Source of the DNA: an uncultured Prevotellaceae bacterium
GTDB taxonomy: Bacteria; Bacteroidota; Bacteroidia; Bacteroidales; Bacteroidaceae
Reading direction: 5' to 3'
Length of the DNA: 64,000 nucleotides
NCBI GenBank assembly: GCA_946188345.1
Contig: CAMHUI010000001.1
Span: 1-64,000 of the forward strand
Numbering within the stretch: the stretch's first letter is position 1; each line of letters begins with the position of its first letter. Below the pieces are notes generated by a model that was not told the origin of the DNA, did no database searches, and was given only the letters and a program-made list of their open reading frames with translations. The position numbers were made by a program, and so were the translations under genes. Below are positions 42,303 to 49,393 of the stretch, one piece after another.

Positions 42303-44030
42303 TTATCTGAGGATTACATCTGTTGTGGTTGCCTCTATCCAGTCGGATACCAGCTGCACGCCAACCTCCAGGCGTCCCGACAGCAGGTCGGGTACGACGT
42401 TGTAGGCTTTGTCCAGGCTGGCCACCTTCATGGTTGCCATGGTGATCCAGCTCTGTGTGAAGACGCGCTTCTCATAGTCTTCTACCGGTGTGTTGCCCGG
42501 TGTGAGTGAGCCGACGAGATAGAACTTCGTTCCCGGATAGACCCATCCGTTGTTGGCACCTCTGAATATCTTTCCACTGTTGTTGACGAACTCCAGCGCC
42601 AGCCATATCGTTCCATCGGTGGTAGCACCCGGCTCCTTGCTCTGGAAGGTGAGCGTGGAGAAGTTTGCCGTTGGGGCGTCATGGCTCAGGTAGAGTCCGT
42701 TGCTCAATGATCTGTCATAGATGACGTATTCCTGCAGTTCGTCTGCCTTGGGGGCAAAGTTAAACTGTTGTTTATATTGACCGCTGACAAGTATTCCTGT
42801 CAGTGGGAATGTTTCTGCTCCTATCGTGATGACCTTACCGTCGGCATCGATAAGTTCACTGTATTCGGCCTGTACGGTTCCCTGCAGGCAGCCGACGCCA
42901 TAGCGCAGGGGGTTGACAATAGCCACAGCCTTGGTGTTTGTCGACACCGTGCTGTTTTTGAATGGGTAGTAGTTGTCGAGCACCTGTTCCCATGTCTTGC
43001 CGACATACGAGTCCCTTTCCACCTCGTTGTTCGAGGAGTCAATCAGGCTGTTGGCATAGAAGTACAGCTCTGCGGGATAGACGTAGCGGTTCTGGCTGAC
43101 GGTCGACACCACGGTGCTGGCCAGCGGCTGTGCCACGAACGTCTTTGTTCCGGCATCCCACTTCACCACTGCGGCTCCGTCAGGCAGTCCGATGCTTCCG
43201 GGGTAGTTGGCGGGCAACCCTGCCGTGGCATCGATAGCGGAGAGGACAGCAGTCTTCAGTTCTCCGTCGGCCTGCAGTTCGACATCGGTGCGCAGCTGTG
43301 CCACATACTTGGTCACGTTAGCGCTGCTGCCGGGCATCGGCTGGCCGTCGTTGACGAACATCTCGAAGAGCAGCTTCCAGCTGGCTGGCATCGACTCACT
43401 GGTCACGTTGGAGGCCCATGAGCCGGCATTGGCGATTGTCGTCAGATAGTTTGCCAGCAGTGCGGCGTCCGTCTGTACGGCAGTGCTGTTAACAATGGGT
43501 TTCGGTGCAAAATAGATGTCTTCCGTCAGATGCCGCTTGCTGAGGTCCGGACAGAGGATGGCGCCATTCACCTCGTCGCCACCCGGCTCGGGTACGGCGC
43601 GGCCATAGCACAGGAACGATGCCGTATTTCTCGGCACGTTATAGGGCTGGCCATAATAGTGATAGCTGGTGCTTCCTACGTAAGACAGTCCGCCCGCCAC
43701 ATCGACCAGGGGTCGGTCGGTGGCCTCTATCACACCTTTCTTGGCAAAGGGGATGAGATAGATGTCATTGACCAGTCGGGCACTGCCCGTGCTAATCTGT
43801 GTGACGTCATCAGAGAGACGGCTCGTAGGATTAGAGGGGCGGCTCGACGAGATATTCATCGAGAGGTCTACACGCACCATTTCACCAGCAACCTTGAAGT
43901 CGTACTCCGGGTCGTTGATGTCTGCAAATACGGCATCTCCGTCTTTGCAACCTGCAAAGAGCGTGGCGATGAGCAGGCTCCCGAGGAGTCCGGCCAGCAG
44001 ATGTCGTAATTGTTGCGTGTTCATATTCAT
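42303..44030 (-). CDS. Fimbrillin-family lipoprotein 4
   Basis: A 575-residue lipoprotein (MNMNTQQLRHLLAGLLGSLL then ATLFAGC). The sequence DLSMNISSSRPSNPTSRLSDD carries the N-terminal strand and an arginine where Mfa1/FimA subunits are cut before polymerisation. Further fimbrillin features are ARLVNDIYLIPFAKKG, ASFLCYGRAVPE, YVYPAELYFYANS and GVGCLQGTVQAEYSELIDAD. The C-terminal block (VVPDLLSGRLEVGVQLVSDW) follows the pattern of the last strand but keeps no G-L-x-x-N. It follows a strong hairpin after the preceding gene and may be expressed below the upstream subunits. Confidence 0.82.
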   Translation of the reverse strand: MNMNTQQLRHLLAGLLGSLLIATLFAGCKDGDAVFADINDPEYDFKVAGEMVRVDLSMNISSSRPSNPTSRLSDDVTQISTGSARLVNDIYLIPFAKKGVIEATDRPLVDVAGGLSYVGSTSYHYYGQPYNVPRNTASFLCYGRAVPEPGGDEVNGAILCPDLSKRHLTEDIYFAPKPIVNSTAVQTDAALLANYLTTIANAGSWASNVTSESMPASWKLLFEMFVNDGQPMPGSSANVTKYVAQLRTDVELQADGELKTAVLSAIDATAGLPANYPGSIGLPDGAAVVKWDAGTKTFVAQPLASTVVSTVSQNRYVYPAELYFYANSLIDSSNNEVERDSYVGKTWEQVLDNYYPFKNSTVSTNTKAVAIVNPLRYGVGCLQGTVQAEYSELIDADGKVITIGAETFPLTGILVSGQYKQQFNFAPKADELQEYVIYDRSLSNGLYLSHDAPTANFSTLTFQSKEPGATTDGTIWLALEFVNNSGKIFRGANNGWVYPGTKFYLVGSLTPGNTPVEDYEKRVFTQSWITMATMKVASLDKAYNVVPDLLSGRLEVGVQLVSDWIEATTTDVILR

Positions 44031-44060
44031 TTATTTTTTCAGAGACTACTTTTTTTTAGG

Positions 44061-44097
44061 AAATCTCGCAGGGGCAGGGGTTGCCCCTGCGAGATTT
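44061..44097. repeat. Strong hairpin after fimbrillin 3
   Basis: Perfect 16-bp arms AAATCTCGCAGGGGCA (44061-44076) and TGCCCCTGCGAGATTT (44082-44097) with a five-base loop, 17 bp after the stop codon of the 44,114 gene. A T run follows on the plus strand only, so on the transcribed minus strand it is not a standard terminator. An mRNA-stabilising or partial attenuating role is inferred. Confidence 0.85.
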
Positions 44098-44113
44098 TTT
44101 TGGGGATTATTCC

Positions 44114-46147
44114 TTAGATCTCAGGATTGAGGATCAGACCTTCCTGCCACTCGAGGTTGACAGAGGTACCGAGTTCGATACCGGGGCTCGAGAGGTCGGG
44201 GATACCGTTGGTAGCATTACCAAGACCCTCGTTCACGTTAGGATTGTCGGGATAGTCGCCGTTTCCATCGGGGATGACGGGGATGTCCACCTCACCGTCG
44301 CCGTCGGTATCCCATCCGGGACCACCGTGGTCGGGATCAGTGATGAAGTTGTCGTTGTTGCCGTCGCCGTCGATGTCATAGGGATCGGGGTTGCCGTCGC
44401 CGTTGGTGTCAACGCCGGTAGGTTTGCCGTCGCCGTCCTTGATGTACTTGTCAGGATTGCCGTCGCCGTCGCGGTCTACTTCCTGCTTACCGTTCTTGAT
44501 GGTGATGGTGAGCTTGGTGACGTGGTCCTGATAGATGATCTTGTCAAGGGTACCGGCCAGGTAGTTGCTGGCGGTTGTCGGGTCGAGCTTAGCGGTCAGG
44601 TAGAAGGTACCGCCTGCGGGGATGATACCGTCGAGGCCGAGGAATTCCTCACCACCGTTGACGAGCTCGATGGCAGCATAGACCACCTGGTTGCTGGCAG
44701 TCTGGAGAGCCAGGGTCTGGTTGGCATTGCTGGTAGTGGAATTGGGCTTGGCGATGATGTTGTCGTACGACATCTCGCGGTCGTAGAGGGTGTAGTTCTC
44801 ATCACCCTTCTTGGCGAAGTCATAGCCTACGCTGCACTGTCCGCCGAGGAGCACACCGGTGAGGGTGTAACCTGTACCGACGACAACTTCTTCACCGGCA
44901 CCGTCGTAGAACTTGCCACTGGGCATCTGGATCTTGGTCTCCAGACGGCCTACGCCATACTGAGCCTGGTTGACGAGAGCCACTGACTGGGTGTTGTCCT
45001 GCACTTCGTCGGCTGCGCCATCATAGACGAAACCGATCAGGCCTTCCCAGTTACCGGGAACGTCGTATTCGGGCGACTCGATCTGGGTAGAAGCCTTCAG
45101 CGGAGTGTTGGTGTAGTACCAGAGGTTGGCGGGATAGACATAGTTGGTGACAGCCACCTTGTTGCCTTGGTTGTAGTTACCGGTAATGTCATAGAAGGCG
45201 TTGGGGTTCGAACCGGTGTTTCTCCAGCTGATACGGGCAGCACCGTCGGGCAGACCGATGTTGGCGGGATAGCCCTGGTATTCAGCCTTCAGCTTGGCGG
45301 GAGAACCGACGACGGGCTCTTCCTCGCAAGCGTTCAGAATCTTGGTCTGGAGTTCCTGAGCAACAGCGTACTCGGGATCAGAGCTCTGCACGTGCTTGGT
45401 AGCGGCGTACACCTTGCTCAGGATGACGGCAGCGGTCTTTGAGGAACCGGTGGTCACGCAGGTGAAGCTCTTGTAGAGGTTGCTCAGCGTGGTGTTGGTA
45501 GCGGTCTTCCAACCCGGGGTCAGTGCCATTGAGGTGAACAGGTCGACGATAGCCTTACCGACTTCGTTGTTCTGCTGACGGTCGGGGCTGGTGTTGATCT
45601 GCTCCAGACCGAAGGCGATGTCGTTGACGGTGTTGAACTCAGAGTCGTTCAGACCGAAGGTGGTCAGCGAACCATAGTGGAATTTCTCGTCCATGGTGGT
45701 GATGGCAACATCAGCGGTAGCGTCGATGGCCTTACCATAGAACAGGAAGTTCTTGGTGCCAACGGGAACGAACTGGTCGGAATATACCTTATAGTTCGTG
45801 AAGCCGGGGCGGTTGATGGTCTGGATGGGGCTCAGACGGAGGATGTCAGACAGCTTTGTTGAAGATGTCGTGGGCACAGCGTTGAAGGAGAGCAGACGGA
45901 TGTTGTCCATACCGCGGAACTGTGCTACAGAACCTTCGTTCTGTGTGATACCATTCTCCATACGGGTACCAATCACCGTGCGGGGAATAGAGATAACGAA
46001 CTCGGGTTTCACGCTGGGCACGCCGTTCCCGTCGAGAACGACCTTGCTTTCTTCAGCGATTTCATCGCTTGAGGAGCAAGCGGTGAAGCCAATTGTGCCC
46101 GCAACTGCGATAGCAGCCATCATGGCAAATTTAGTCATTTTTTTCAT
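44114..46147 (-). CDS. Fimbrillin-family lipoprotein 3 with calcium-binding-type repeats
   Basis: A 677-residue Mfa1/FimA-like subunit. The lipoprotein signal ends AGTIGFTAC. VIGTRMENG supplies the arginine expected at the maturation site, and SVAQFRGMDNIRLLSFNAV is the typical first-domain motif. YVYPANLWYYTNTPL and GVGRLETKIQMPSG mark the second domain. Residues about 553-640 hold a run of aspartate-rich loops (DRDGDGNPDKY, DTNGDGNPDPYDIDGDGNND, DTDGDGEVD) like EF-hand/thrombospondin-3 calcium loops. They are inserted just before the final strand LGTSVNLEWQEGLILNPEI. That final strand is the polymerising type, so this is probably a shaft subunit. Confidence 0.88.
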   Translation of the reverse strand: MKKMTKFAMMAAIAVAGTIGFTACSSSDEIAEESKVVLDGNGVPSVKPEFVISIPRTVIGTRMENGITQNEGSVAQFRGMDNIRLLSFNAVPTTSSTKLSDILRLSPIQTINRPGFTNYKVYSDQFVPVGTKNFLFYGKAIDATADVAITTMDEKFHYGSLTTFGLNDSEFNTVNDIAFGLEQINTSPDRQQNNEVGKAIVDLFTSMALTPGWKTATNTTLSNLYKSFTCVTTGSSKTAAVILSKVYAATKHVQSSDPEYAVAQELQTKILNACEEEPVVGSPAKLKAEYQGYPANIGLPDGAARISWRNTGSNPNAFYDITGNYNQGNKVAVTNYVYPANLWYYTNTPLKASTQIESPEYDVPGNWEGLIGFVYDGAADEVQDNTQSVALVNQAQYGVGRLETKIQMPSGKFYDGAGEEVVVGTGYTLTGVLLGGQCSVGYDFAKKGDENYTLYDREMSYDNIIAKPNSTTSNANQTLALQTASNQVVYAAIELVNGGEEFLGLDGIIPAGGTFYLTAKLDPTTASNYLAGTLDKIIYQDHVTKLTITIKNGKQEVDRDGDGNPDKYIKDGDGKPTGVDTNGDGNPDPYDIDGDGNNDNFITDPDHGGPGWDTDGDGEVDIPVIPDGNGDYPDNPNVNEGLGNATNGIPDLSSPGIELGTSVNLEWQEGLILNPEI

Positions 46148-46221
46148 TGTGTTGAAAGTTAAATAAAATTGTTAATACTAATAATTATTTTCTCTGTTTA
46201 TATTTTCTTTTTTTAGGGTTT

Positions 46222-46247
46222 CCTAGGATTTCCTAGGGCTTCCTATA
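46222..46247. repeat. Short CCTAGG array after fimbrillin 2
   Basis: CCTAGG occurs at 46222 and 46232, with a degenerate CCTATA at 46242 that runs into the stop codon of the 46,243 gene. The 10-bp spacing is the same as in the larger array at 48,141-48,186. Confidence 0.8.
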
Positions 46248-48114
46248 GCGGTACCTCGTTAAAGGTCAGTCCTTTGTTCCAAGAGAGGTCAACGCTCAGG
46301 CCTGTCGTCGGCAATGCTGTCTGGAGGGCAGGCAGACCGTAGGTGGCGGTGGCCAATCCGGTGGGTGCCTTGGGGTTGCCGTGTTCGTCGACTCCCGGTT
46401 CAGGGATGCCGTCGCCGTTGGTGTCGGGCCATCCGGTGAGGATGGTGATGTCGGCCTTGGTGGCGAAGTCCTTCTTGTATATCTGGTTCAGATACGTGGG
46501 ATCGTAGTTAATACTCTTCTTCGGGTCCATGGGTGCCACGAGGTAGAAGGTAGCGCCATGTACGATGGTGCCGTCGGCGCCTTCGAAGTCAGCACCGTTG
46601 TTGACGAGTTCCAGTGCGATGTTCACCACTTCGTCGGATCCGGTGCTCAGTCCGAGGGTATAGTTGTACCCCGACCATGTGGCGCTGGTCACGTCAATCG
46701 GTCCGCCGTTGAGGCTGGTGTCGTAGATGGCAAACTGGCGGCTGCTGCCGATGGGCTGGAAGTCGTAGTCTACCTCGCGCTGGCTGCCGATGAGGACGCC
46801 GACGAGGGTAAATCCTGCCGAGGCGTCGTAGGCTCTTCCCTTGGCGTCGTAGAGCGTGGAACTCTGCAGCATGACGCGCGTGGCGAGTCGTCCGACGGCA
46901 TATTCCACCTGTTTCACCATGGATACCGACTTCGTTGTAGGTTCTACCACGGTGGATCCGCCGGCATAGGCATTGTGGATGACTGTCGACCAGCTTTGAT
47001 AGCTTGTGGGGTCGGTATTGGTAAGTTCGTTTGCCAACACGAGGGAGTCGCTGGCCATGAGGTCGGAGAAGACCTGATACTGCAGGTTCGGCGGATAGAC
47101 GTAGTCGGTGGGATTTGGCAGGTCGAGACCCTTACCGTAGTCGTTCACCGTGGGGAACTCATAGCGTGACTCCGCGTCGTTCCATACGAATCGTGCAACT
47201 CCTGACGGCAGGTTGATGTCCTGCGGGAAGCCCTGGTATTTGTCGAGCAGGGTGACCTTCTCGGGGTCGGTGGCGTCGATGGATGCGCAGTTGGCCTCGA
47301 TCTTGCTGATGAGTGCCTGTGCGAGGGCATATCCCGGCTCCTCTGCCTTGACGTTCATGAGTGTCCTGCGCACCTTGCCGAGCATCACCTGGATGTTGAA
47401 CGACGAGGAGGTGGTCAGCCTGCGCATGGCCTGATACGACTCGTTGAGTGCCCAGTGTGTGGCGGTAGACCACTTGTCGTTGGGTGCGGGCTCGCTGACG
47501 AAGGTGTTCATCAGTTCGTTGACAAGGGTGAGCAGTGCGTATCCGATGGAGCTCTCGCCCAGCCGGTCGGTGGTGGGGCAGATCTGCACGGGTCGGAAGC
47601 GCATGTCGCCGTTGCCGGTATAGTTAGTGCGGTCGATGCCCACGCGCTCCAGTGTGCCGTAGTAGGCTTTCTCGGCATGTGTCGTGGGGTTGTCGTTGGC
47701 TCTGCAATAGAATGCGATATGGGAGATGCCCACGGGCACCTGTATTTCAGACACCATGTTATAGTCGGTGTTGACGATGCCTTCATAGGTGTAGGTGGCC
47801 GTTGAGCCGAGGTCGAGCATCGGGCCGACTTTCTCTGTGGTTGGTGTAGGATATGACTTGAAGCAGAGCATCCGGATGTCGGTGAGTCCGCGGAATCCGG
47901 CTGCGTCTTCGCTGAGCTGCACGACGTCGCCCGTCATTCGGGTGGATGCCATCCGTGTGCCAGCGATGCGCTGTGGCAGCGAGAAGGCAAGGTGGACGGG
48001 GATAACCTGCAGAGGCTTCTCTTCCACGATGTCTTCGTGCTCGCTACATGCGGATGCCAGCAGTCCTACGATTAGGAGTGCCATCAGCAGGGATATGTCG
48101 TGGAGCTTTTTCAT
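46243..48114 (-). CDS. Fimbrillin-family lipoprotein 2
   Basis: A 623-residue Mfa1/FimA-like subunit with a lipoprotein signal (MKKLHDISLLMALLIVGLLA, cysteine after SA). VHLAFSLPQRIAGTRMASTR gives the first strand and arginine sites. AAGFRGLTDIRMLCFKSY is the family motif, and YVYPPNLQYQVFSD and AVGRLATRVMLQSSTLYD mark the second domain. One acidic loop, PDTNGDGIPEPGVDEHGN near residue 570, resembles a single copy of the calcium loops in the next gene. It ends GLSVDLSWNKGLTFNEVPL, the canonical D-L-x-W-x-x-G-L-x-x-N strand, indicating a polymerising subunit. Confidence 0.88.
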   Translation of the reverse strand: MKKLHDISLLMALLIVGLLASACSEHEDIVEEKPLQVIPVHLAFSLPQRIAGTRMASTRMTGDVVQLSEDAAGFRGLTDIRMLCFKSYPTPTTEKVGPMLDLGSTATYTYEGIVNTDYNMVSEIQVPVGISHIAFYCRANDNPTTHAEKAYYGTLERVGIDRTNYTGNGDMRFRPVQICPTTDRLGESSIGYALLTLVNELMNTFVSEPAPNDKWSTATHWALNESYQAMRRLTTSSSFNIQVMLGKVRRTLMNVKAEEPGYALAQALISKIEANCASIDATDPEKVTLLDKYQGFPQDINLPSGVARFVWNDAESRYEFPTVNDYGKGLDLPNPTDYVYPPNLQYQVFSDLMASDSLVLANELTNTDPTSYQSWSTVIHNAYAGGSTVVEPTTKSVSMVKQVEYAVGRLATRVMLQSSTLYDAKGRAYDASAGFTLVGVLIGSQREVDYDFQPIGSSRQFAIYDTSLNGGPIDVTSATWSGYNYTLGLSTGSDEVVNIALELVNNGADFEGADGTIVHGATFYLVAPMDPKKSINYDPTYLNQIYKKDFATKADITILTGWPDTNGDGIPEPGVDEHGNPKAPTGLATATYGLPALQTALPTTGLSVDLSWNKGLTFNEVPL

Positions 48115-48140
48115 TCTTTTCTCTTTTCTATTTAGGCTTT

Positions 48141-48186
48141 CCTAGGTCTTCCTAGGTTTTCCTAGGTTTTCCTAGGCAGTCCTAGG
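48141..48186. repeat. Five-copy CCTAGG array, 10-bp period
   Basis: CCTAGG starts at 48141, 48151, 48161, 48171 and 48181, with spacers of four bases (TCTT, TTTT, TTTT, CAGT). It fills most of the 75-bp gap between the stop codon of the FimB/Mfa2-like gene and the start codon of fimbrillin 2. Confidence 0.95.
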
Positions 48187-48189
48187 TTT

Positions 48190-49245
48190 TTATCTGCGGT
48201 CGTCGATGACGAGTCCTTCTTTCCAGTCGAAGGTGACAGAGGTACCTACTTCCACGTTGGGCGACCAGATTCCTCCGTCCGGCTTCATGTAGCAGTAGAT
48301 GATGTACACCTGTCCGGCCAGCAGGGGCTCGCGCACGTTGATGACGGTGCGGGTGATTTTTCCGTCAGGCAGGGTGACGTAGACGGTCTTGCGCCACACG
48401 CGGTCGGCATCGGTAGCTCCTGTGGAACCGTCGGCACGGCTTACCTCGTCGGGATAGTTGGCCTGTGCCTGCTCGGGCGTGTCGCAGCTGGGGAAGGTGA
48501 TGGAGTAGAACACCTCACGCTCCACGGGCGGCGTTGTGACGCGCAGGTCGTTCACCACGCGGTTGTTGTTATAGGTGAACAGGCTGTCGTCGACATAGAA
48601 TCCGTCGGCGAAGTCGCTGCTGGTCACTTTCACGTCCTTATAGTCTACGCCGTCGGTGCGTATGAGCAGGATGCTGGCGCTGTTCACCATGTACAGGGTG
48701 ACGTTGAAGGTCTGGTCGATGTTTCCCAGCACGTTCATGTTCTCGCGTGCGGTGAAGAGTCCCACGTTATGTCCCTTGTCGAGTTCGCGGGGTCCGGTCT
48801 GCTGGATATAGTGCTGCTTCTGCTTCTCGCCGCCACTGACGTCGACGGTGGGCTCGAGCATGAAGTTGGCGAGGGCCAGGTGCCGGTAGTCGTCGGCGGG
48901 CAGTTCCATCTCATAGACGGCCTGGTTGTCGTCCATGATGGCGTGTTTGTATTGTCTGCGGTCTTCGTTGATATAGAATGACAGGTCTACGTCGTGTGCG
49001 AACTCCCGGAAGATATTCTTCAGCGAGTCTTCCAGCAGTGCGGCCACCTCGGGTTCGTTGAAGCGGCTTCTCAGGACGGTTTCCACCTGTGTGGTGAGGG
49101 TTGTCTTCAGGCGTACTTGATAGTGGACGCTGAAATTCTGCTGACAGTCTGACAGGTCGTCGTCGATAGCTGAGCAAGCTGTGAACAGAACGCTCGCCAT
49201 GGTGAAGAGCATTCCTCCAAACAGATATTTCTTAAACATTGTCAT
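48190..49245 (-). CDS. FimB/Mfa2-like fimbrial anchor lipoprotein
   Basis: About 351 residues from the ATG giving MTMFKKYLFGGMLFTMASVL with cysteine after FTA; 36 basic codons open upstream overlap a hairpin and are not used. The mature start SAIDDDLSDCQQNFSVHYQV and the later KHAIMDDNQAVYEMELPADD YRHLALANF pattern are typical of the FimB/Mfa2 (PF08842) group. Those proteins cap or anchor fimbriae in the outer membrane and limit their length. Further on, QTFNVTLYMVNSASILLIRT and the C-terminal AGQVYIIYCYMKPDGGIWSP with TSVTFDWKEGLVIDDR fit. Its place directly after fimbrillin 1 matches the FimA-FimB and Mfa1-Mfa2 order of Porphyromonas. Confidence 0.82.
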   Translation of the reverse strand: MTMFKKYLFGGMLFTMASVLFTACSAIDDDLSDCQQNFSVHYQVRLKTTLTTQVETVLRSRFNEPEVAALLEDSLKNIFREFAHDVDLSFYINEDRRQYKHAIMDDNQAVYEMELPADDYRHLALANFMLEPTVDVSGGEKQKQHYIQQTGPRELDKGHNVGLFTARENMNVLGNIDQTFNVTLYMVNSASILLIRTDGVDYKDVKVTSSDFADGFYVDDSLFTYNNNRVVNDLRVTTPPVEREVFYSITFPSCDTPEQAQANYPDEVSRADGSTGATDADRVWRKTVYVTLPDGKITRTVINVREPLLAGQVYIIYCYMKPDGGIWSPNVEVGTSVTFDWKEGLVIDDRR

Positions 49246-49312
49246 TCTATTTTTCTTTTTTTTACGCGCGTACCTATTATTATATATGCGTACTTTTATT
49301 ATTTTAATATCT

Positions 49313-49353
49313 ATGAGGGTGCACCGCTCGTGGTGCACGGGGTGCACCCTCAT
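49313..49353. repeat. Strong hairpin after fimbrillin 1
   Basis: Perfect 13-bp arms ATGAGGGTGCACC (49313-49325) and GGTGCACCCTCAT (49341-49353), 40 bp beyond the stop codon of fimbrillin 1 and 68 bp before the FimB-like start. A/T-rich sequence without a T run follows on the minus strand. It may stabilise the upstream message or lower read-through. Confidence 0.85.
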
Positions 49354-49393
49354 GATATATGTTTAAGAGTGGCTCATGTGAGCCGTCAGATGA

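Noticed and set aside
48141..48186. Possible CRISPR array
   Set aside because: The units are 6 bp with 4-bp spacers, far too short for CRISPR repeats, and no cas gene is present. The 22-bp array at 27,959-28,063 has no spacers either.
49246..49353. N-terminal extension of the FimB/Mfa2-like protein
   Set aside because: It precedes the lipoprotein signal, is basic and low-complexity, and starts within the arm of the 49,313-49,353 hairpin.
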